Positions 1-6,449 of a stretch of DNA of 14,214 nucleotides are shown here, piece after piece (the stretch's first letter is position 1; every line of letters starts with the position of its first letter). Both the position numbers and the translations under genes were made by a program. The stretch lies in assembly GCA_900767505.1 (NCBI GenBank), contig CAAFZG010000084.1:1-14214 (forward strand), read 5' to 3'. The notes beneath the pieces were generated by a model. The model did not search any database. It was not told the origin of the DNA and was given only the letters and a program-made list of their open reading frames with translations. Source of the stretch: Methanomassiliicoccales archaeon. Lineage in GTDB: Archaea; Thermoplasmatota; Thermoplasmata; Methanomassiliicoccales; Methanomethylophilaceae.

Positions 1-8
1 TCCGCTTT

Positions 9-546
9 TCAGATCAGCATCGTCATGTAGATCGGGATGTAGACGAGTTTGCCGTCGACCTTGAGGTCCTTCGAATGGATCACATAGGCGCGGTCGATGC
101 GTTTTCCATAGCGTTCCAAAAGATATCCAGGGATCTGTGCCTGGATGACACTCCCGATTTCACTTCCAGGGGGATGATCTTCTTTCCTTTCGGGATTATG
201 AAATCCACCTCGTGGATGTGTCTGTCATTCTTCTCTTCATAGAATTCCGCATAGCGGAGGTTGACGATGTAGGACTTATCAAGTCAGACGAGACTGTACG
301 AGTAATCCTCAGTCTTGCCTCCTTTGGAGACTACCCCCGGTCTGAAGGCTTTGGAATGACGGGATGGCAACGAAGGGAGTTTGTTGAATAGACTGAGGGA
401 ATGGATTCCGTTGTTCACGGGAATCTTGGACATATAATGACGGTACAGGTCGATGATCGTCTTCTTCACCCTTTCGCATTGGGGAAATCTTTCGATTTGA
501 TGAAGGCAGATGCGGATTGCGGCATTCCCCCGATTATAATGTAGGA
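9..546 (-). pseudogene. Decayed AAA/DUF4143 ATPase remnant
   Basis: Reading the minus strand by hand recovers pieces of the C-terminal two thirds of an AAA ATPase with a DUF4143 domain, of the same kind as the intact gene at 9100-10449. In order, the pieces are a GGMP motif and the helix after it (about 546-472), the stretch VKKTIIDLYRHYMSKIP and onward, the EVDFII strand, IIPLEVKSG, and the conserved tail ending VYIPIYMTMLI before a stop at 9-11. The frame shifts near 465-475. It meets an in-frame TGA at 284-286, where the family has a Trp in a WL-D-S context. It shifts again in a T run near 118-123. About 80 residues between the VNLRY and FYEEKND pieces (near 250) also seem to be missing. 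Nothing matching the Walker A/B half is seen upstream of 546. The lesions make a functional protein very unlikely. Sequencing error could explain one lesion but not all of them. Confidence 0.85.
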
Positions 547-562
547 ATGTCACTATCCCAAT

Positions 563-607
563 TTCCCGCAATTGTAAAACAGGCTGGAATCGACATTCCC
601 GCAATTG
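563..607. repeat. 12-base direct repeat, 33-base period
   Basis: TTCCCGCAATTG occurs at 563-574 and again at 596-607, a period of 33 bases. The repeats lie directly upstream, in the gene's sense, of the truncated ATPase remnant. The tandem repeats ahead of the intact ATPase at 9100 also have a 33-base period, so these may be what remains of the old promoter or operator region. Confidence 0.6.
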
Positions 608-787
608 CGGTCAATCATCAGTCGAACGCCGGTAGGTCTCCCGACACAAACAGGCGGACACGGAAGAAGTAGGATCGGAACATCGGAGCGTTTCATCGAT
701 GATCAATCCATCGGATATCGTGTTCCGATGCAACATGCGAATGGGAGTGGATCACGGGGCAATGGTCGATAAAACCGGAATGTGTGC

Positions 788-812
788 CCGAGGCATGGGA
801 TCCATGCCCCGG
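788..812 (-). terminator. Hairpin after the NCS2 permease
   Basis: GGCATGG (792-798) and CCATGCC (802-808) form a 7-bp stem with a 3-base loop. It is extended past one A/C mismatch by CCG (788-790) and CGG (810-812). It starts about 8 bases past the permease stop and is followed on the minus strand, about 10 bases later, by a short TTTTAT stretch. The T tract is weak, so it may act only as an mRNA 3' end stabiliser. The rest of 547-820 holds no gene that I can support. Confidence 0.5.
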
Positions 813-820
813 ACATCGTT

Positions 821-2137
821 TCAGAGTGCCACTGCGGCAGCGATGAAGTAGAGAAGACAGATGACTGCCAGACCGTAGATGATCGGGCTGACCTCCTTTC
901 CCTTCCTCGCTCCGAGCATGCACACGCAGTAGAACAGGGTTCCGAATGCGATACCGTCCGCGATGGAGTACGTGAGGATCATGAACAGGATGGTGGACAG
1001 AACCGAAACGGCCTGAGGCCAATCCTCCCACTCCACGTTCTTGAGGGAAACGATCATCGCCGCTCCGACGATGACCATCGCTCCGACCGTACAGGAGTAT
1101 GTGACGATCCCGAACAGAGGTCCGATGAAAAGTGCGAACACGAACATCAGGGCCACAACGAGCGTGCACAGTCCTGTTCTGGCGCCGGCTTCGATACCGA
1201 CTGTGGATTCGGCATAGGATCCGGTGGGTGTAGCTCCCATAGGTGCGCTGATCAGCGATGCCGCCGCATCGGCGATAAGGGCGCGGTCGCACTGGACGTT
1301 GCCGTCCTCATCAAGGATTCCGGCCCTTCCACCGGTCGCCATCAGCGTACCCGTGCTGTCGAAGAACTGCATGAAGACGAAGGCAACGATGATCATGACG
1401 AACCGGAAGTCGAAGAGATCGCCGCTGAATCCGTCAAGGAATGCTCCGAAGTCGGGCATTGTCGGAAGGGAGAATACGGTCGTCGGAAGATCGATCACAC
1501 CGATGCAGATACCGATGATCGCCGATGCGATCATACCTATGATGACAGCCCCCGTGACCTTCCTCGAATAGAGGAAGAGTGTGAGGATGATACAGAACAG
1601 TCCGAGAAGGACAGAAGGACTGGAGAGGTCTCCGAGTTTGACGAGTGTTGCTCCACCCGTGATGAGGCCTGCGTTCTGCAGGCCGATGAACACGATGAAA
1701 CATCCGATACCTGCCGTTATACCGTACCTGAGTCCGGAGGGAATCTTGTCGATGACCCTCTTCCTGACCCCGCTGATCGAGATGAGGAAGAAGATCAGAC
1801 CTGAGATGAACACTGCAGCAAGGGCCTGCTGCCAAGTGAATTGCATGCCAATGACCACATTGTAAACGAAGAATGCGTTCACACCCATCGTCGGGGCCTG
1901 AGCCACAGGATATTTGGCATACAGGGCCATCATGAGTGTTCCGATGATCGACATTATGATGGTCGCTGCGTAGCATGCATCTTTGTCCATTCCTGCCGCG
2001 GCCATCATCGAGGGGTTGACCACGATGATGTAGCTCATGGAAAGGAATATCAGGATTCCGCCCCAGATCTCCGTCTTGAAGTCGGACCCTCTTTCGGTGA
2101 CACCGAAGTAACGGTCCACGGATTCTGAAAACGTCAT
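821..2137 (-). CDS. NCS2-family (AzgA-like) purine/nucleobase permease
   Basis: This is a 438-residue polytopic membrane protein that probably imports a purine base (guanine, hypoxanthine or adenine) by proton symport across the cytoplasmic membrane. The AzgA/PbuG-type branch of NCS2 is recognisable. The protein opens with a short cytosolic segment (VDRYFGV). An early transmembrane region ends in VNPSMM. A QAPTMGVNAFFVYN stretch lies near residues 80-93. The substrate-site segment FFDSTGTLMATGGRAG has its Asp at residue 260 and is followed by ILDEDGN. The GATPTGSYAEST loop near 300-313 stands where relatives have a Thr/Ser-rich TTYIES motif. The length is normal for the family and the frame is intact. 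The ATG at 2137 lies about 22 bases from a TATA-like box, so the transcript is probably leaderless. The gene appears monocistronic. Which base is transported cannot be told from the sequence. Confidence 0.92.
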   Translation of the reverse strand: MTFSESVDRYFGVTERGSDFKTEIWGGILIFLSMSYIIVVNPSMMAAAGMDKDACYAATIIMSIIGTLMMALYAKYPVAQAPTMGVNAFFVYNVVIGMQFTWQQALAAVFISGLIFFLISISGVRKRVIDKIPSGLRYGITAGIGCFIVFIGLQNAGLITGGATLVKLGDLSSPSVLLGLFCIILTLFLYSRKVTGAVIIGMIASAIIGICIGVIDLPTTVFSLPTMPDFGAFLDGFSGDLFDFRFVMIIVAFVFMQFFDSTGTLMATGGRAGILDEDGNVQCDRALIADAAASLISAPMGATPTGSYAESTVGIEAGARTGLCTLVVALMFVFALFIGPLFGIVTYSCTVGAMVIVGAAMIVSLKNVEWEDWPQAVSVLSTILFMILTYSIADGIAFGTLFYCVCMLGARKGKEVSPIIYGLAVICLLYFIAAAVAL

Positions 2138-2158
2138 GGCTTGCTATCTGCCAATGTG

Positions 2159-2166
2159 TATAAAAA
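2159..2166 (-). promoter_or_regulatory. TATA box of the NCS2 permease
   Basis: TTTTTATA on the minus strand ends 22 bases before the ATG at 2137. This is the archaeal TATA spacing expected for a leaderless mRNA. Confidence 0.55.
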
Positions 2167-2222
2167 TGGGCACTCTTAAAACCTTAATCTGCAGATCGGC
2201 GGAGTCGCCCGGTCGTACTGTT

Positions 2223-2259
2223 CCGCATCCAGACAGATGCGGATTGACCGTTTTCGGTC
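2223..2259. other. Two adjacent small hairpins upstream of the permease promoter
   Basis: CCGCATC (2223-2229) pairs with GATGCGG (2236-2242) around a 6-base loop. GACCG (2246-2250) pairs with CGGTC (2255-2259) around a TTTT loop. They lie between the DUF3877-like gene's stop (2341) and the permease TATA box, so they may mark the 3' end of the upstream transcript. No good T tract follows. CTGCAG also occurs three times between 2189 and about 2320, with no evident role. Confidence 0.4.
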
Positions 2260-2340
2260 TTATCTGCAGGTAGAGGTAATTTGGATTATGCATCCAACCA
2301 TGTTTCGACCGAAACTGCAGGTATTTATGTGTTTCGAAAC

Positions 2341-2901
2341 TCACATGCCGTATCCGAATTCCGAGTAGTCCTTACGGTTGAATCTGTGGTAGATCAGATG
2401 TCCGCATTCCGATCCGATGCAGTACACATTGGGATCAGTTCTGTCGAAGTATGCTATGCACCGGAATCCGTCTCCGTCCACATCCTTCCATGTACAATCC
2501 CCGAACTCGGATTCGAGACGCGTCTTCAATTGGTCCAAAGAGAGGTGCTTCGATACGGAATCAACCATCGTCACCAGGACGGGGCTGACTGGCAGACCGG
2601 AAACGTATTTGGTCCCTTTCTCGGGGATCACGATCCTCACCCTGTCCCGCATGATGGTGTAATCTATTCTGCCGAGGTGCGGGGCCGCCTTCTCCTGGAA
2701 TTCCTCCATGAGTTCTCTCACGGCTTCGACATTGCCGTCGGGTTCCAGGCTGGTCAGCGGCAGATAAAGGGATTCCGAACCGTCGGCGGGACCCAATTTC
2801 ACCTGAGTCTCCTGAACCGTGGAAATGACCAATTCTTCCAGTTCATCTGCGTTCATTCCTCGAATCCCTCCGAATCCTGTGCCTCGGAACATCATTATCA
2901 T
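2341..2901 (-). CDS. DUF3877-like small protein
   Basis: This is a 186-residue soluble protein with no signal peptide or membrane segment. I recognise the layout of the uncharacterised DUF3877 family. An N-terminal helix (LEELVISTVQETQVKLG) leads into a YLPLTSLEP strand. In the middle is a VRIVIPEKGTKYV segment. Near the C-terminus is YCIGSECGHLIYHRF followed by a KDY motif. No catalytic motif is evident and no function is claimed. The chosen ATG (2901) is the first of three closely spaced ATG codons (residues 1, 3 and 4), and Met16 is also possible. The upstream region has a TATA-like sequence and a perfect palindrome, which suggests that the gene is regulated on its own. The DUF assignment is from memory of the family pattern and is moderately sure. 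Confidence 0.75.
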   Translation of the reverse strand: MIMMFRGTGFGGIRGMNADELEELVISTVQETQVKLGPADGSESLYLPLTSLEPDGNVEAVRELMEEFQEKAAPHLGRIDYTIMRDRVRIVIPEKGTKYVSGLPVSPVLVTMVDSVSKHLSLDQLKTRLESEFGDCTWKDVDGDGFRCIAYFDRTDPNVYCIGSECGHLIYHRFNRKDYSEFGYGM

Positions 2902-2905
2902 ATTT

Positions 2906-2933
2906 ATCCTATTTGTTTAATAGGATTTATTGT
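2906..2933 (-). promoter_or_regulatory. Promoter with palindromic operator-like site
   Basis: ATCCTATT (2906-2913) and AATAGGAT (2919-2926) are a perfect 8-base inverted repeat around TGTTT. On the minus strand the palindrome ends 4 bases before the ATG at 2901. A TATA-like ATAAAT (2928-2933) lies just upstream of it, about 27 bases from the start. A palindrome between TATA and start is the usual place for an archaeal repressor site. Confidence 0.5.
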
Positions 2934-3053
2934 CTGGACAGTCCTACGTAAACGATAAAATAGGGATCGGGAATCGGGCTGTCGAGGTTAGGGTAGACCG
3001 TAAGTCCCGTTCCGGTTCAGCACACTCTTAGAAGCCGTGCACCTCAAATTTAC

Positions 3054-3070
3054 AAAAAGGACGGGCCGTC
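3054..3070 (-). terminator. Short hairpin and T5 tract after the DUF2085 gene
   Basis: On the minus strand GACG and CGTC (3060-3063 and 3067-3070) form a 4-bp stem with a 3-base loop, followed by a T5 run at 3054-3058, directly after the stop codon. In archaea the T run alone could terminate. The rest of 2934-3053 holds nothing I can name. Confidence 0.45.
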
Positions 3071-3071
3071 G

Positions 3072-3584
3072 TCAGGCCTCAGCCTGCCCGCCTCGCTCAT
3101 ATTCTCTTGCGATCCACCATCCGAGGAGGATCGATGCGCCGATACCCGTGACGATCCCCGATAGGAACCTTGGTGCGGGCATGTCTCCGACGACTCTTTC
3201 GAGACACCACTCGATCCCTGTAACGAGGGTTAGTGCGATCCCGATGGCAAGGACCCTGTTACCTTTGAGGCGGTCGATCAGGAAGACTGCGAGAACACAT
3301 CCTGCCACAGCACCGGCCAGTATCCCCATATCCCTGATGCATACAGGGAGCTGCGAACCGTTCAGGATGAACGACCTGTCCATCTCCTGGTGGCAGAACA
3401 CATCCCCCAGAAGGTACATCATAGATGCCGGCCCATGGCCCTGCCATCCGTGGTCTATGGATGCGGGAAGTCCGTCCAGTCCCGTGAATGTGCCGTACGG
3501 GGCCATCAGCGGCGCTATCACATTGAGGAACAGCAGGACCGAAAGGGCCGTCAGGACAGCCGACATGAACTTCCGCGGGGCCAT
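3072..3584 (-). CDS. DUF2085 family membrane protein
   Basis: This is a 170-residue integral membrane protein of unknown function. The DUF2085 signature is clear. CHQ at residues 64-66 is followed by DRS (69-71), an NG turn, and LPVCIRDMG (79-87). Membrane segments surround it, at about 8-28, 86-105, 112-126 and 140-158. Family members usually read VC-x-R-C-x-G at the second cysteine position, whereas here the second Cys is Asp85. If the family's Cys/His residues bind a metal or haem-like ligand, which is not established, this copy would differ in one ligand. The start ATG at 3584 is supported by the hydrophobic segment that follows it. The gene shares a roughly 40-base upstream element with the neighbouring ATPase gene. 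Confidence 0.82.
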   Translation of the reverse strand: MAPRKFMSAVLTALSVLLFLNVIAPLMAPYGTFTGLDGLPASIDHGWQGHGPASMMYLLGDVFCHQEMDRSFILNGSQLPVCIRDMGILAGAVAGCVLAVFLIDRLKGNRVLAIGIALTLVTGIEWCLERVVGDMPAPRFLSGIVTGIGASILLGWWIAREYERGGQAEA

Positions 3585-3629
3585 GGTCGGGAATGGTCTG
3601 TTGCCATGATAACCGTGTCTGTCTAAATC

Positions 3630-3669
3630 TTGAAAAACTTACGTGCATTTACGCATATTTTTCAAAACT
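3630..3669. repeat. Shared upstream element, copy 1 (ahead of DUF2085 gene)
   Basis: This copy contains a 23-base sequence (3630-3652, core ACTTACGTGCATTTAC) identical to 5001-5023, followed by a similar AT-rich stretch. TTGAAAAA (3630-3637) and TTTTTCAA (3658-3665) form a perfect 8-base inverted repeat across it. The right arm overlaps the last Phe and stop codons of the ATPase gene. It ends 45 bases before the DUF2085 start codon. Confidence 0.8.
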
Positions 3670-4957
3670 TCTCCAGGCATCCCCTGTCGGACATGAAATC
3701 GAGTATGGACATCACCCTGATCCCGTTGGGAGTGAAATGCTCCGGAACATCGGTGTCCACGAGGATCATCTTGCCGAATCCGTCCTTTATGCGCATGAGC
3801 GATGCCTCCTCCTGCTCCAGTTTGCCCGGATCGTCGATGCCCATCGCCACTTGGATGTATGTCCTCTCGAACGACCTGTTCACAACGAAATCCGTCTCCA
3901 GGGTCACGGTGGTGTTCACCCCGTCGACGCGTTTCCTGTAATCTATGCGTCCCACATCCACGCTGTATCCGCGTCCTATGAGCTCGTTGTAGACGGCATT
4001 CTCTATCAGGACCGATATCTTTATCTCCCTGAAGTTCAGGACGGCGTTCATCAGTCCGAGGTCTTCGAAATAGTACTTCTGCTGGCCTTTGACGTACCTC
4101 CTTCCCCTGATATCGAATCTCTTGGACATCTCCAGGAGGAAGGAGTCCATGAACAGTCCGATATAGCGGTCCACAGAGTTCCTGGACATGGAATTGCCCG
4201 GATACGTGTTCGCGATGTTTGTGGGATTCGTAAGGCAGGCGGCACATGAGGCCATGACCTCCAGAAGGTGCTCCAGATCCTCCGGGCTGTCGATCCTGTT
4301 GTGCTCCAGGATGTCCTTCACATAGGTCTCGGTCAGCAGGCTCTTGAGATAATTGTCCTTGGACGGTGGATCGTCGAACTTCAGGATTAGTGGCATGCCC
4401 CCGTGGTGGAGGTACTCCTTCCATGCAGCCCTTCTGTCCCCGCCAACGGCTGAGTGGAACTCGGAGAACGAGAACGGATGCACCCTTATCTCGTGGCCCC
4501 TGTTCCTGAATCCGGAAAGGATGTCCTTGGACAGCATCTTCGAGTTGCTTCCGGTGATGTACAGGTCGCATTCGTCCATCAGTCCGAGGACCGTGTCGTA
4601 GAATGTGATGCGGTTGTCTGCGGTCTGGACATTCTCCGGCAATGCGGGGTTGTCCACCGAGACGCAGAACTGGATCTCGTCGATGATAACATAGCATCTT
4701 CCTTCCTTTGCGGAAATCTCCTTCCTGATGTAGCCGTCGAGGAGCATCGGGTTACGGTATGTCGCATTCGAGATTATGTCCAGCGCAAGGTATATGATGT
4801 TCTCTGCAGGGATTCCGTGCTCGCGGAGCCATGCGGGGTAGAGTTCCTTCACCAGGAACGTCTTTCCGCATCTGCGGAGGCCTGTGATGATCTTCACAAG
4901 ACCGTTGTCCTTTGCGGAAACGAGTTTCTCCAGGTATTCGGGACGTTCCACCATCAT
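3662..4957 (-). CDS. AAA ATPase with C-terminal DUF4143 domain
   Basis: This is a 431-residue cytosolic protein of the AAA_14/DUF4143 class, which is common in archaea and anaerobic bacteria and has no settled function. The Walker A motif is GLRRCGKT (residues 26-33). Walker B is YVIIDEIQ (89-96, with Asp93 and Glu94). A sensor-like LYITGSNSKML follows near 132-142, then PFSFSEF and HGGMPL near 185. The C-terminal domain resembles the PD-(D/E)XK fold. TDFVV is present, but where relatives have EVK this one has IQVAMG, as in one known subfamily, so nuclease activity is doubtful. The start is ATG-ATG at 4957, and either Met could be used. It has its own intergenic region with the repeated element. 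It is distinct in sequence from the ATPase at 9100 and from the remnant at 9-546, so this is not a recent local duplication. Confidence 0.9.
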   Translation of the reverse strand: MMVERPEYLEKLVSAKDNGLVKIITGLRRCGKTFLVKELYPAWLREHGIPAENIIYLALDIISNATYRNPMLLDGYIRKEISAKEGRCYVIIDEIQFCVSVDNPALPENVQTADNRITFYDTVLGLMDECDLYITGSNSKMLSKDILSGFRNRGHEIRVHPFSFSEFHSAVGGDRRAAWKEYLHHGGMPLILKFDDPPSKDNYLKSLLTETYVKDILEHNRIDSPEDLEHLLEVMASCAACLTNPTNIANTYPGNSMSRNSVDRYIGLFMDSFLLEMSKRFDIRGRRYVKGQQKYYFEDLGLMNAVLNFREIKISVLIENAVYNELIGRGYSVDVGRIDYRKRVDGVNTTVTLETDFVVNRSFERTYIQVAMGIDDPGKLEQEEASLMRIKDGFGKMILVDTDVPEHFTPNGIRVMSILDFMSDRGCLEKF

Positions 4958-5000
4958 GTTGTCGCCTGTCTATGGATGCGGTCTTGGGTTAATAATAATT

Positions 5001-5040
5001 TTGAAAAACTTACGTGCATTTACATATTATTTTCACAATC
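5001..5040. repeat. Shared upstream element, copy 2 (ahead of ATPase gene)
   Basis: The 23 bases at 5001-5023 are identical to 3630-3652, and the AT-rich right side is similar with small gaps. The inverted repeat is weaker in this copy. It ends 43 bases before the ATPase ATG at 4957, almost the same offset as copy 1 has to its gene. An AT-rich stretch (TTATTATTAA on the minus strand, about 4989-4999) just downstream could hold the TATA box. Confidence 0.8.
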
Positions 5041-5060
5041 GATAGGGACAATACAGAATC

Positions 5061-6449
5061 TCAAAGCGATACCCTGCAGCATACCATGAACACGATCAGA
5101 GCCGCAGGGACCATCATCGAGAAGCGGCGCACCGTCTGTCTGATGTTCCCTCCGTTTCCGAGGTTCGATGTCAGAACGGATATCAGGAGGCAGAGCTCCA
5201 CGACATACACCCCGAGGATGGGTTCCGATCCGCCGGCGGCCGCGGTCCCGGAAAGTTCCGACAGGGGTCCGAGCATGGACACGCTCATCCCAAGGATCAT
5301 CGGTGCGAACAGCACTGCGGTGCCGATCATCATGTCCGTCATGCTCTTGAGTTCCGTTTCCAGCTTCCTCAGTACCGCCGTCCTGTCGTGGAACTGCCTG
5401 CCCATCATCATCGCCAGCCTTCCGGCGTCCTCCACGCTTCCTGTGGAGCATCTGCGGATCCTGACGAACGCGGACGCCATCTCGTCCGACAGATCCCCTA
5501 CGGACAGTCCGATGGCCCTGTCTATGTCGCCTCTGCACAGGTCCAGCTCCCTTCCAAGACGTTCCCCCGCGGCGGAGCACTCTGTCCTGGTGGAAAGCGA
5601 TTCGGTGCAGGCGGTCTCGAATGATTCTCCCGAGACCATCCTGTTCCCGATGTCGAACATGGAGTCCGCCATGCCTTGCGCGCAGGCCGCGTCCGTCCTC
5701 TCCTTGCGATGTCCTGCGGTCATCAGGACGGCGCATGCGGCGGAAGCGGCCATAAGGGATGCCACCGCGGAGATGTCTGCGGGAACACCTGAATGATGGA
5801 GGATCAGCGCCAACGGGACGGATGCCGACAGCACGAGCGATTCCTTGGGTATGCTTCCGAGGGATCCGGTCGAGAACGGATTCATCCTGCCGATGGCAAT
5901 CGCCATCAGCAGTATTGCCGCAGGGATGACCACGACGGTGGCGAACGCGATCGCTTCGCTTCCCATCGGGCCCGATCCGAAAACCCCGCCGACATTGAGC
6001 AACGGGATGATGGACATCATGATCATCGGCAGGATGATCCCCAATCCGAATACAGCGGTGCAGGGGACATTGAGCGATGAGTTGTATGATTCGCCCATCG
6101 CCCTGACGGAATCCAACGATATCCGCGAGGCCTCGTCCAGGAGTCCGGATGTCTCTTCGTCATCCTCGGATTCGGATGCCGCGATGCACAGCATGACCGC
6201 ATGCCTGTATCCGGATGCCCTGCCAGGGATGCCGTCCATCATACGGGACACGGCCTGTGCGATCCCGGGGGAGCCCTTGGTATCCGTGAGTCTGACGGCC
6301 TCCGTGAACAGTTCGGCCGTGTTCTGCGGCCCGTCCGTCGCGACATACCTTATCGCCGTGTCTATGGATTCCCCTGAACGCAGGGAGGATGACAGCATGC
6401 CGACGACCTGCGGCCCTTCACACACGAGCCTCTTCCAGTTGCATGTCAT
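5061..6449 (-). CDS. Type IV pilus/secretion platform protein (T2SSF, TadC/FlaJ-like)
   Basis: This is a 462-residue inner-membrane protein that would anchor the assembly ATPase of an archaeal type IV pilus-like machine. The layout is that of a two-domain T2SSF protein. A helical cytosolic domain with SLRSGESIDTAIRYV (residues 22-36) is followed by membrane segments at about 128-151, 165-186, 203-219 and 224-245. A second helical domain (about 250-370, with SGESFETACTESL) is followed by segments near 375-396, 409-429 and 443-459. The frame stays open 33 codons further upstream, but the ATG at 6449 overlaps the stop of the ATPase gene as ATGA, the same junction as the previous gene pair, so I place the start there. 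It is the last gene of the three-gene operon. The exact subtype (pilus, Tad-like or other) is not determined. Confidence 0.85.
   Translation of the reverse strand: MTCNWKRLVCEGPQVVGMLSSSLRSGESIDTAIRYVATDGPQNTAELFTEAVRLTDTKGSPGIAQAVSRMMDGIPGRASGYRHAVMLCIAASESEDDEETSGLLDEASRISLDSVRAMGESYNSSLNVPCTAVFGLGIILPMIMMSIIPLLNVGGVFGSGPMGSEAIAFATVVVIPAAILLMAIAIGRMNPFSTGSLGSIPKESLVLSASVPLALILHHSGVPADISAVASLMAASAACAVLMTAGHRKERTDAACAQGMADSMFDIGNRMVSGESFETACTESLSTRTECSAAGERLGRELDLCRGDIDRAIGLSVGDLSDEMASAFVRIRRCSTGSVEDAGRLAMMMGRQFHDRTAVLRKLETELKSMTDMMIGTAVLFAPMILGMSVSMLGPLSELSGTAAAGGSEPILGVYVVELCLLISVLTSNLGNGGNIRQTVRRFSMMVPAALIVFMVCCRVSL

Noticed and set aside
782..1804. Long plus-strand open frame rich in Asp, Glu, Arg and Cys
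   Set aside because: It is antisense to the well-supported permease and has the composition typical of a shadow frame.
2144..2344. A 66-residue open frame upstream of the permease
   Set aside because: No family resemblance, and it covers hairpins and the permease promoter, so it is most likely chance.
2960..3045. tRNA-like pieces (GGTTCAGC, GATTCCCGATCCC)
   Set aside because: I could not build an acceptor stem or a full cloverleaf on either strand.
3630..5040. Insertion sequence bounded by the 23-base direct repeats
   Set aside because: There are no terminal inverted repeats at the outer edges and no transposase; the equal gene spacing is better explained by a regulatory element or by recombination at it.
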